Shown here: in pieces, positions 1 to 10,330 of the stretch | How the letters are laid out: each line of letters opens with the position of its first letter | How positions within the stretch are numbered: the first letter of the stretch is position 1 | NCBI GenBank assembly: GCA_033807695.1 | Contig: CM066306.1 | Location: forward strand, 3,720,001-3,784,000 | From: Daedaleopsis sinensis | Lineage: Eukaryota; Basidiomycota; Agaricomycetes; Polyporales; Polyporaceae | Length of the DNA stretch: 64,000 bases | Direction of reading: 5' to 3' | The notes under the pieces: generated by a model | What the model saw: only the letters and a program-made list of their open reading frames with translations | Database searches by the model: none | Told to the model about the DNA's origin: nothing | Made by a program: the position numbers and the translations under genes

Positions 1-3000
1 GACTTCAGAGGAAACCGCCGGAACTGCAGATCCCCTGTCTTCGCTTGCTCCTGATACTCTCTGAAGATTTCGTCGGCGATTCTATTGATTGGAGCTCTTC
101 CTTTAATCAAATAGATCCTGCCTCTATAACTTTCGAGTGAGCATTCACGTTCTCTGCTTCGATAACGTATGAACGCACCTGCACTCGGGCAGCACATATA
201 TATGATAGTGACCTGTGTTATTGGCTTCCGAAACGGAATATGGACGAAGCTCCGTGACTTTGATAGCTGGAGATGCGATCAACAATAACACCACACATAT
301 ATTTCAACGATGACACATACCCAGGTCAAGCACTGAATGGTCCAAAAATTTCCTGTTGGCTTCTGTGCAGCATTCTTTTGGCAGTCTTGTTGCGCCAGCT
401 ATCGTCAGGGTGGTCTGTGTGCAGGCTTAGGGCATCAAGACAGCGACATTATCTTAACCAGGAACTTACACCACAGTTTTGGCACTCCCAATGCTGCCAT
501 TTAAACCTGCATTGCCTCAGATACGAAGGTTGCGTCTGAATGAGATGGATCGCACCTGGAAGAAAGCCGGCCACACTGCTTGCAATGCCAGCCCTTCGAG
601 AAGCGACGGCTTGTAACCACCCCGTCGCCGGCCCCCGTCGCCGGCAATATCGGCGCGATGTCCTCGAGCGGGTCATGGTCGCAGTTCATCCTCGAGCTGA
701 GGAAGGACTCGGCGTAGGTGAGGTTCTCCGGCGGGCGCGAGCTATCCTGGAGAGTCCAGAACGCGGTGCATTGCGGCGTCAGGCACATCCAGCCTTCTTG
801 GTAAACGAGCGGAGACTTCCTCGTACAGGCGGCGCACGACCGGTACACCACACCAGAGCTAGCCGTGGCCGGCGGGGTGAGCATGCCAGGTGACGGCCTA
901 TCTTCACGGAGTGCACATGCTTACCGAGGGGAGCTAGTACCATTGCCGTCGCTGTTTTTGGTCGCTGCATCTCGGTCTTCCCACCAAGGTGCAGGTTGCT
1001 TCTCGCACCACTCGAATGCGAACTTCCACCGCACGACATGGCCCTTGTCGTTGTCCGCCGGCTGGCGTTCAGCTACAGCGCGCCCATTCCCTCAACTCCA
1101 TAAACATATGCAAGCGAGTGTGTCCACTCACCCCATGCGTGCGCGATATGGTAGAAGCCAAGCACGGCGTACGTGCAATCCTTCTTCGACGCGAGGTCGT
1201 ACGGGAAGAGCGCGTACCGATCGTCGATGAGCAGCGCGATCGGTCGCTTCATGTGATGTGTGCGGAGGAGCGCACGCACGGACTTGTCGCCCTCTTGCTG
1301 GTCCGAGGCCTCGTGCAGCTGGGAGACACCCTTCTGGGAGTGGACGCTCTCTGCTTTACCGCCACTGCACACGGGAGGCGAATGAGGCGGATGGGCGCTC
1401 CTATGAGGATAGACAGAGAACGTACCCGTGCGAGATAATGAGTCGACCGTTGCGCGCGAAGAGGTCGCGGCTGCATCGCGGCGGCTCAGTCCTCGTCCTA
1501 GAGGCGGAGATACAGAGGGCCTCTCACCGAGCAGAAAAACCACCGAGGAGGTAGCCCTTGGCGATGTCGCTGTTGAAGTAGACCCCGCCTTGGTAGCTTC
1601 TGAACCAGTCGAACGACTCGCAGACTTCCTGCCTTGACTAAGCCCAGAAGTGGGTATATGCGCAGCGATACAGCATGTGGTACGTGCAGACGTACCTTAG
1701 CCCAGATGATGGGCTGCGCGGTCAAAGGACGCTTCGGAAGCAGCGGTTTGTCTGAGACCAGGACGGGTGCTGGCGTAGTAGACGTCCTCAGCACCGAATC
1801 GCCGGGCACTCGTGGACTAACAGCAGTGGAGGGCAAGCTAGGAGTCTTGTGGCCAGCGGGAATTTTGATCTTTAGAACGACCCGTTCTTCCTGCCCTTCA
1901 GGCTCCTTCCTATGTGGCGCGGGGCGCCAGGGGGGCGCAGGAATGACGCGACGGAAGACGGCAACCTCGTCTTCCTCGTCTTCGTCCTCGTCATCGGAGG
2001 GCGGTCGCTCGTCTCGTGCTCGGCCATCGGCGGGCCATGCGTCTGCCTGCGGGGTAGTATCCTGCAGTCCCATCAACGCCTCTTTCCCGAGGCTGCTCAG
2101 CATTCTATCTGCCTCCCCCAGATTGGCTGGGATGCCCAGGCCTGTCGAGGAAGGGCGGGGAGCGGCTACGGCCACGGTGTGCCTCAAACGCTTTCGCCCC
2201 GACTTCGGCAGTTTAGCGACCTTGCGTTCACCCTTAGAACCAGGACGGTCGACGTGTGTAGCTAGGATTCCCTCCTCGAGAGGGCGTTTACGTGACGTGG
2301 ACATAGTGGCAGCGGAGCCAGTTGAGTGGTCGCTGGGGGCGGTGGGGATGTCGGATGGGCTATCTACTCGCTGTTCATCACGCTGTTGTGACCCTCTCGG
2401 AGGGTTCCGTCGGGGCTGTTGTGCGCGGATAGCCTCGTTCAATGCATCAATAGCGTTGGGTCCGTCCTCCCCTCGCTGGCGCTTGGCTGCCCGCTGGGTC
2501 GCATGGACATCCCCTTCTCCAGCGCCGGCCATCGCTAACCCTCTGCTCCGTCCCTTGCGCGAGTTCTTCTTCTTGCCCTTCTTGCCGCCCTTGCGGGGTC
2601 GAGAAGGTTGTGAAGACGAGGCTGCCGCGCTGAGGAGAGCAGGGATGGAAGGAGGGGGGCGAAGAGCCTTCTCGACGAGGGTGCTCGGGCTCGTCGGTTC
2701 TGGCGCACGCAATTTTGAACGTTTCCGAGGATTACGGCGCCCATTATTCCCTACGACCGCAGAACCTACGTGCGTGCGAGTGTGAGTATCCGGGGGCGCA
2801 TCATTCAGACTGCGCTTCGACTTCTTGTGGTGGGCGGCGTGCGTGGTGCTCGGAGATGAAGGCTTGGGGCCCTGTTCCACTTTGTGGTTGGACCGTAGAG
2901 CCGTCCTGTCGGTATTGCCCGGAGCCAAATGAGGTTTTGCTTCCATGCAAGGCTCTTGCAACTCGTCGTCGGAAAGCTCAGATAAGGTGGTCAACGGGCT

Positions 3001-4003
3001 GTCTGAGAAGAACACCTCCGTGACCTCCCACGGAGTGGGTGAGCTGTCCACAGTGCTCGAGGCCTGCAGGAAAATTGACAACGTCAGATAGGGTACATTC
3101 TATGCAACGCTCATGAGAGATCGTATCCACCTCTTCTGGACGGAGGTCAAGATTTGGCTGGGTCGCCTCCTGAAACGGGGTCGTCTGCGCCAGATAGGCT
3201 TCAACGGCGCAATCATCGGCAAAGACTACCACGTCATCCTTGTCTTCCCCATCAGCGTCGTCCTGCTCGAGCAGTTTCTCAAACGTCGTCATGTTCATGG
3301 CCAATACTGGATCAGCAGTTTCGCCGGTCACGGCAGGAAGGCCCAACGTGGTGGACCCGACGTTACTAGTCGAGGTGTCAGCGGGAGAACTTCGTCTCTG
3401 TACCGTTACGCCGCAAGCAGATTGTGGACGTCCAGGCAGAGGAGCATCCGCAATCTCTCGAGGCAGATGAGCTTGAGGTTCAGCCTGGTCTCCCTCAATG
3501 TCGGGGAGACACCAGCCAAACATCCGCCGCTTGCGCTCAACATCGGCGACCTGTTGCGCAAACCGCGGGCCGTCCACATACCAAGCCCAGTAGAAGTTGA
3601 CGAATACCTCTATAGCCTTGAGTGATGCGGGGTCGACCTCTACCGTGGCCTGAGATCTCCAAGTCGGGAGTGACTGTGTCGTGTCCTCAGGCTCGGGTGC
3701 GAAGGCGAAAGATGACCAGGTGATGGCTGCCGCCCGCAACTACAATGCCGTGAAATTCCGGGGAGGGAGTATACGATTAACAACTGCGCGTGTGTGGTGG
3801 AGAGGAACAGGATGTCAACTCACTTCAGGCGTGGCTTTTATCTGTTTGGCCAAGCGTTGGACCCAATCGTCGCTTCTTCGCCTGTTACTGGTGGACCCAT
3901 TAGGTACGAATTTTCGTTGGAAGAAAACTTCGTGAAAAGGCGAGTCCTCGAGCAGTCCCTTGTCGTTCCAAGACTTGGGCAGCCTTAGCGGCGGTCTCGC
4001 CAT
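1..4003 (-). CDS. AlkB-like 2OG-Fe(II) oxygenase family protein with Cys-rich zinc region (C-terminus outside window)
   Basis: Multi-exon minus-strand gene entering the window and cut by the left edge, so the C-terminal dioxygenase domain is not visible. The start is placed at the ATG at 4003 (MARPPLRLPKSW); a clear GTGAGT donor follows at 3823. A long basic, Ser/Pro-rich region with an acidic DDEDEDEEDEV stretch (about 3080-1700) looks disordered. Conserved blocks then follow across short introns: WAKSRQEVCESFDWFRSYQ, RRDLFARNGRLIISHG, a DDRYALFPYDL block, WKFAFEWCEKQ, and paired cysteines (CAAC, GWMCLTPQC, WHCKQCGRL, WECQNCG) that should bind zinc. Near position 1 the frame reads IFREYQEQAKTGDLQFRRF. 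I recall this block order from mushroom proteins ending in an AlkB-like oxygenase domain; that is family knowledge, not seen here. Such enzymes oxidise alkylated or methylated nucleic-acid bases. The exon 2/3 junction near 3063-3100 is uncertain. Confidence 0.72.
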
Positions 4004-4360
4004 ACTTAGCTGAAGGTGGAGGGAGTGCGGAGACAGACGGGTGATGGGGACAGCTGCAGCTTGGTACGTTGTGGCTACATATATGCTCACGGATTCGCAG
4101 TCGCGGCATCATGAATCACGGCGGTAACGGAAGGTCGAGGGAACAACGAATAGTGTGGGACTCTGAATTGCTCCCACTTCCAGTGGACGCGCGAAGGAGC
4201 AGGTACCGAAGTTTCCACCGGGTGCGAGCGCAACGCTTGAGCGCTCTGAGAAGATGCCCGGGCGAAGAGGATAAGGTACTAATGTATGTAACGTCGTGCA
4301 CCAACCATGCACGAGTCTATGCAATGTATGTTGCGGGGTACGTGAAGGACAGAGACGACA

Positions 4361-5035
4361 TTACTTGGCCAGCGCATGCTGGAGAGCCTCGTATACGCTC
4401 ACTTCAATCTGTGCCTCGACCTTATCCTCCTCTGAGCCGTTCCCGCCAGCAACACGTTGCGCCTCCTGGAGGTTGGCGCGGACAGCCTGGGCCACCGCCT
4501 ATGTGTCAATGGAAGTATAAAAACGATGTCCGAGGGACACACCTCAGCAGAGAACGCGTCCAGAGGAGCAGCTTCAACAGCGTTGATGGTCAACTTGTTG
4601 TTCGGGTGGACGGTAGCAAACCCGCCGGAGACTTGATAACGTGACAACATGCACAGTGAGGACGAGGGATATAAGTGCGGGCACGCATGGAGCACGTACC
4701 AAACCACTTTTTCGACGTGTTGCCAGACTCGATGACCTCAACGACACCAGGGCGCAGGGGCTCAATCGTGGGCGCGTGGTTGGCGAGGATACCCATGTCA
4801 CCAGTCGCCGCGGCAAGGTTCACTTGGACAACGTCGGCGGAGGAGAAGATAGACTGGATTCCGCATGCATGAGTGACGGATGACTTGTAGCAAGAGTGTT
4901 GCTGGCACAAACCTGGTGAGGGAGGACGAGGGACAAGCTGATCTTGTCTGCAGCCTCAGCGTATCCTCGCCGGCCGATAGCAAGGCTCCGGGGTGCTCTC
5001 CGAGCAGCAGCAGTGACGAGACGAAGCGCAGACAT
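4361..5035 (-). CDS. ATP16: F1Fo ATP synthase delta subunit, mitochondrial
   Basis: Four exons (5035-4913, 4853-4700, 4631-4543, 4498-4361) join in frame to 167 residues, the normal length for the fungal subunit. The protein starts MSALRLVTAAARRAP, an Arg-rich amphipathic mitochondrial presequence ending near RRGYAEAADK. It then shows the beta-sandwich of the delta/epsilon family: SIFSSADVVQVNL, TGDMGILANHAPTIEPLRPG, SGGFATVHPNNKLTINAVEA, and a C-terminal helical hairpin ending EVSVYEALQHALAK. The subunit is part of the central rotor stalk and links gamma to the c-ring in the inner mitochondrial membrane. An in-frame upstream start 16 codons earlier is possible but would spoil the presequence. 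All introns have GT-AG ends. Confidence 0.93.
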
Positions 5036-5622
5036 TAGTTTTGTGCAGGAGCAGGTTGTGCGCGACAGCGAGCTCGACTCCATGTCCGTCTCCGGAAAAC
5101 TCCGGGTGAGCCGCTCACGTGCCTTTCGCCCGTCGGAGCGCCTCAGGAGTCAGAATAAACTGGGAGTCTGGGACAGGCTTTCCCCCAACTTTCCCCTGCC
5201 CTGCGGGAGGCGCGACGCCTCATATGAACTTGTTTGGTGAGCGGGGAGCTTCGTCCGCATGGTCCGATTCTTTAAGGAGCAGCATAAGTTCAAGCTGCGC
5301 CCGCCAGGTCTGATTCTGGAGGGAATGAGAAGGGTATCATGCATATGCAGTCTGACATAGTATACAGTATATCCGGAGGGCCCGTGTTATTGAAAGCTTC
5401 AAGCTATATATGTAGCATGTACAGTGTATACTTATCATTCTCATATGTACAAACCGTCTAGTCCTTCTTCGCCCGCTTCGCCCGTGACTTTAAACGCGCC
5501 TTCGAGCCTGATGCTTCGCTGATGGGACGCACGGACTCATCCCTCTGTCCATCGGGACGAGCGTGCTTCCTGGACCCGGGAGAGTCGAGGCCCGAGCCTG
5601 ACATCGATTCCCCCGACGAAGG
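5036..5622. other. Intergenic; possible C-terminal extension of the FunK1 gene
   Basis: Between the ATP synthase delta start and the kinase stop. From about 5595 down to 5458 the minus strand has an open Lys/Arg-rich frame (SGSGLDSPGSRKHARP, then a tail ending SRAKRAKKD and a stop). This resembles the basic tails of FunK1 kinases, but I found no convincing intron joining it to the kinase. The rest (5036-5457) holds nothing I recognise. Confidence 0.4.
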
Positions 5623-8580
5623 TCACGTAGTAGAGATGCGAGGAAGATTGAGACGACGGTTCACCGGAAGGGAGGGTCCTGGAGTGCCGAGTGAAAAAGC
5701 TCCAGTCACGGACATGGAGCTGACATTGCTCCTGCTGTGGCTGACGGTCGAGCTTGCCATTTGAAGCCTTCGATCAGACAAGTATTTCGCGAAATAGTCT
5801 GGTCCTCTAAGATCGGATTCGGTCCTCGACTTTGCCACAAACTGTACCATATCCCGGATCAAACCCGAGTGTGAGGACAGGTAACCAGTGATTTCAGATG
5901 GATCGTCGTTGTCGTCGTTATCACTATTGGGAGTAGAATGATGGGCAGCAGGGGTGGAATCAACGAGTTTGATGTCTTGGTTCTCGCGTAGGTAGTCGTC
6001 GTATTCGTCCAATAGGATAGGCTCAGTACGGGGGACTCTGGTGGTGGTTCCGACGACACATTCGATACCATAGATTGCTTGCATGCGGGAGAGATTGACC
6101 TTGTTGTAGAATGAATGACAGCCCTTTGCCAGGTCGTCGAGGAGTGTCTGGAGGTGGCCACCACAAGTCACGAGAAAGGGTGATTCAGCGCGCCTGAACT
6201 GCGACAGTTTGTCTTTTCCACCCATCAACACCCCGTGTCGTAGGAAGAATTGTTCATATGTTGCCGTCACATAACTGGATAATGTGATGTCAATTTCACA
6301 GAAGCGACTTATGAGTAGCCGAAAAGCATGGACAAAGGACTCGATGTCATCGGACAGTCGACACGGTTTGCGAGGAAATTGAAGAAGCAACGCAGAGCGA
6401 TACTGCCAGGTTCCCTACAGAAAGCGTGAATAGGTCTGAATATCTCGTGAGCTTGAGCTCACGTACTGAACGATCGGGCTCGACGGGCCCCTTTCCGAGT
6501 TCTGGCTTGAATCGCGACAGGTCCCAGTCGATCAGGAAGCCCTTCCGTATCCCCGGCCCGGGATTGATCATGATGTTTCCGACGCTAATGTCACGATGCA
6601 ATAGATGTGCCTTGTTCCAAGCTTCGGAGTGCGCTAGTTCACGAGTCAGCTGTTATCGCTTTAGAGAGTTCTTGATAATGGTACCTTTCAGAGCCTTTAC
6701 AAACACCAATGCCAATTCCTGGAAATCCTTGAATGTTGTCAATGGAACCCCGACTTCTTGCGTGACAAGGCGATAGTGAACACGGGGAGCCGGACGAAGG
6801 TGGGCTTCATCTGACAGGAGGTTCTGAATAGTCGTTTGCTGTGCACGAGGACCGCCGACATCTCCTCCACAGATGAGAGAAGCGATGCCCTCGACTGAGT
6901 GAGAGTGGAGGTGCTGATACACGAGATGCTCCGGACGGGTGCGCCAAGCAACATAGGGACGCCAGCAGTCTTTCAAGAAGCAGAGACGAGCATTATCGTC
7001 CGTAATGCTGTCGTCTAGTCTGTAGGCGACGTAGCCCTTCGTGCAGCGACCCACGAGTGCCTCGGCGGCGAAAAGCGGGTCCCCGATGAGGAAGGTGTAC
7101 GTTTGACAACGGGTTGGCTCGCATGTATGAGGACTCGCATTGGCTGACGGCACATTGCTAGCAAATGCGTCCGGGGGGCTCTTTTCACCGGTGACAGGCA
7201 CGGGCACGGGGACGCCCACCGGGAGGCCCTCATCCTGGGTAGGTGGAGCAGTGATGACTGTGACCTTGTAAACCGGAGCGGAGTTCTTCGTCGCTTGGTC
7301 GATGTAAGTGCGCACCTCCTCTGGGATAGAAGGTGCCTTTGCCATGGCGACGAACATCTCTCGCTCTGGGTCGGAGGCTGCCAGTGGTACGGCTGTCGGA
7401 TCGTAACCTAAGCCATCGCGATTCAGGTGTGCGATCTTCCAGAGGAACGCATGCAGAGCGGAATCTCTAGATGTCCATCGGAAGTGTTCGGTGATGATAG
7501 CTCCAGAATGGTCATAGCGAAGAAGCCGGCACATATCACGGAAGACGTAGATGGCAAAGCAAAAGATCCGATGTTGATGCTTGAAAGTGTTGAACATATA
7601 CTCGGCTAACTGGGCTTGTCCTTTCAAACCACTCTTCGTGTCGTGGAGGAACATGGATGGACCACCCCCAATGCGCGATTCGTCCACTCCGCTGCCCACA
7701 TTCTGAGCTGAAATGAGCAAATGCTCGCGGTCAACAAGCGGCTCCGATAGCACGAATGCATAACACTCACCTCCATCTAGGACCTCCTGGTCTTCAACGT
7801 TTACGGCGTCTGCGGCGGGTTGGCCGTCCTCCCCGACGACTGCATGTCCTTCCCCTCCGGTGACGGAGTCCTGTCCGTCTGTGGTGCCAGCGGGCTCTAG
7901 CGCAGCAGCGTACTGCGTCCGAGTCGCCTTTCTCTTTGGTTGACTGGAGAAAATGAACGCTGAATCGTCGTAGTTCCACTTGACTTCGAGTGGGACAGCG
8001 ACGTGATGGAAGCAGGTGCGTCCATAGTTATGGGTTGGTGACAACTCTTTCGCTAACCCGTTTTTCTTGTATTCGGTGTCGGTCAACTTCGTTGCGTTCC
8101 TCGCTGCCTTGTCGTTAAAGTAAATGCCGCCATCGTTGAAGGTATCGGACGTGCTCCTGACCCCGACATTGGGCGGGTGATCACAGGTGATTAGGAAACG
8201 ATATTGATCGCGACGGGCCGCTTCAAAAACAGAGTTTGCTACCTTACTCTGTCGAAGCTTGTCAAAATAGGCCTCGGTGAGTAAGAGCATAAACACACCA
8301 GTTCTGGGTAGCTTTGCCTTTCGACAGTGACGTTGTGGAGGTTCTCAGGGGCGTAGAACCCGCATCTCTGGTCACTCGTGGGTAGCTCGCCAGGTATATT
8401 TTCTAGGAATTTGTCCGTGCTCTGAAGGTGCCATCGCAGTGGAGCCATCCCAGCTATGTTGCCAACGAGGCCAGGTCCGCGTTCTTTGCCTATCTTGGGT
8501 TCGAAGGCGTCAGGGTTACTTGAAGAGAGGGTTGGCTTCACGGGTGTTGACTTGAACAGAGAGCGTTGCAGCTGCGTCAA
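5623..8580 (-). CDS. FunK1-type fungal protein kinase
   Basis: Four or more exons. A long first part (about 8580-6690) carries the family's N-terminal region, including GPSMFLHDTKSGL and YDHSGAIITEHFRW. It runs across a GT-AG intron at about 6685-6635 into the catalytic loop LLHRDISVGNIMI and GFLIDWDLSRF, then across another intron (about 6465-6414) into GTWQYRSALLLQ. HRDISVGN replaces the usual HRD-x4-N loop and DWD stands where most kinases have DFG, both typical of the basidiomycete FunK1 family (Pfam Pkinase_fungal). The tail is Ser-rich and ends near LPRISTT. Substrates are unknown; the family is expanded in multicellular mushrooms. The 5' end is uncertain: the frame stays open above 8580 without a clear ATG, and the C-terminus may extend to 5458. 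Confidence 0.85.
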
Positions 8581-8731
8581 GCTCTCTGGAGCAGCGGAGG
8601 GCGCGGAGGGCGCGGAGGGCGAAGACGGGATGGAAATGGGGGGGCGGTCGGCGTAGTAGTAGGAGCCCTCAGATCTAGAGAGTGGCTAGAGACAACGCCA
8701 CATCTACGTATCATAACATCTCGCAAAACGA

Positions 8732-9909
8732 CTAAGCGGCATTCGCCGCCTTGTCCATGCCATTCATGATTACTGCCTTCACCCTCTCCACGATGACCTT
8801 CGCCGCATCAGGTCAGAAGAACGCCTCAACTTAAGCTCCAGGTTGCCATTCGCAAATGACGCCATCTTCCGGCATCTTCGCGGCACTCTCCAGCGTCGCC
8901 TTCTCGCACGCGGGGATCGCGTCCTCCCTCTCCTCGTCCGTCTTGCCCCCGCGATCGCATCCACAAGCGCGAGCGCGAGCTCGAACCCGTCCGGCATCCC
9001 GATATTCGCCGCGCCGCCCGCGAACGGTGCCAGTGCGCGTCGCCGACGAGAGTCACTCCGCCGCGGACGTGCTCCCGTGTCCGACGGAGAGGTATTGCGG
9101 CGCAGATAAATCGCAGTGTCATCGCCGCCGCGGCAGCGCTCGATGAGCTGTAGCAGCGTTAGTGTCGAGCATCACGCGGCGGATGGCATTGGGAGTCTGC
9201 GGGAGTCGCCAGTCCTCGGGTCCGCGGAACCAGGCGTACGTGTGGATGCGGCGGTCGCCGTTCATCTGCGCGCTGAGGAACTTGTTACTTCCAAGTGAGA
9301 AGGGGCTACCTTGGCCGACGAGCTCATAGATGTCCTTGAGGTCGTCTTGTGCAACAACCTCAGGTGCGATGGAGATCTCTGCTCCGGCGACACCAGCGTA
9401 GATCGGGGTGGCAGGTGAGACAATGACTCGGATCGGACGCGGGAGTTGACGTTGACCGTCCGCACCGACGAGAATGTCACACTCGACAGTAGCTTCATCA
9501 GCGAACATATGTGAGCTTGAGCTTGCCGTCGCCGAAAGCGCCAGCTGAGGCGAGGGCGTGTCCCAGGCCTGTCCCCACGTGACAAACTCGGAGGGAACGG
9601 CGTCGAGGCCCAGGAGCTTGCGAAGAACGCTGTTGCCCCGGGCATCGTCGACCTTCATCTCCTGGCCCTCCTGAGGGCAACTGAGCTTGTCGAACTCCTC
9701 CTGTAGTACATTCTCACGGAGCGCTCGTTGGCCTGAGGCCCAGTGGAGATTGAGAGGGCTACCGGCTCGGAGATGGGCGCGGGAGGACTCCCTGGATTCG
9801 CGTTCGTACAGCTTGGCGAAGATCCTGTGACGCACGGATGGGGGGGTTGGTTCGAGTCAGCTAGAATCGGATGTTCAAGGAGCTGGCGCCGCGCAGGCCC
9901 GGATGACAT
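8732..9909 (-). pseudogene. Decayed FAD-dependent monooxygenase (aromatic hydroxylase type)
   Basis: Pieces of a class A flavoprotein monooxygenase appear in order but in different frames. They are SSRAHLRAGSPLNLHWASG, CDILVGADG (the DG motif that contacts FAD/NADPH), GVAGAEISIAPEVV, TYAWFRGPEDWRLP, GVTLVGDAHW (remnant of the GD motif), GMPDGFELALALVDAIAG and a tail NGMDKAANAA. The N-terminal GxGxxG Rossmann motif is missing: sequence after the ATG at 9909 (MSSGPARRQLLEHPIL) breaks frame before it. At least three frame changes are needed (near 9830, 9120 and 8930), and a stretch before the GD motif is absent. I judge it a dead gene related to fungal salicylate-hydroxylase-like enzymes rather than a multi-intron gene, because frame changes fall inside conserved blocks without splice signals. 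Confidence 0.75.
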
Positions 9910-10147
9910 ACCAGCGGTGGTGGTAGTGGTTAGATATCAAGTGAGGAGAGTGGTAGAACATGGCAGGTCTATTACGCTGTAACCAAAGCATACAAAAAGG
10001 ACATCATTCTCTGGTTATGTCGGTGGTTCGCGAAGTTCGCCCCGGTCACGCTCGCGACTTTCGCGAACTGTCACAGAGTGAGCGACGATGTGTGACGGTT
10101 CACCTGGAATGTTCGGCGGACGGGTCGGCGGACGGGCCGGCGAGCCT

Positions 10148-10207
10148 GGTCTCGTACCCAGACCTACCCAGACGTGCGAGTATGAACGTTTGAACCCGCA
10201 CCCCACC
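10148..10207 (+). repeat. Half copy of a GGTCTCGT palindromic repeat
   Basis: The sequence beginning GGTCTCGTACCCAGAC and running through GAGTATGAAC to TGAACCCGCACCCC matches one arm of the 96-bp palindrome in the DUF6534 gene intron at 50606-50701. Only one arm is present. The name is descriptive; no known family is claimed. Confidence 0.6.
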
Positions 10208-10212
10208 ACCGC

Positions 10213-10256
10213 TACTCTGACCCCCCCTAATTACTAGTACTCTGACCCCCCCTAAT
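10213..10256 (+). repeat. Short direct repeat (19 bp, two copies)
   Basis: TACTCTGACCCCCCCTAAT occurs at 10213-10231 and again at 10238-10256, just beyond the 3' end of the PH/coiled-coil gene. It may be a replication-slippage product or the footprint of an excised element. Confidence 0.7.
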
Positions 10257-10330
10257 GCTGTTGGCTCTACTTACGACAATCCTCAATATCTATGCTCAAA
10301 ATAGCGAGGTAAAACATTATTCGACTGATG

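Noticed and set aside
1634..2785. Long plus-strand frame opposite the AlkB-like gene
   Set aside because: It mirrors a GC-rich low-complexity coding exon on the minus strand, has no motifs, and is explained as a shadow frame.
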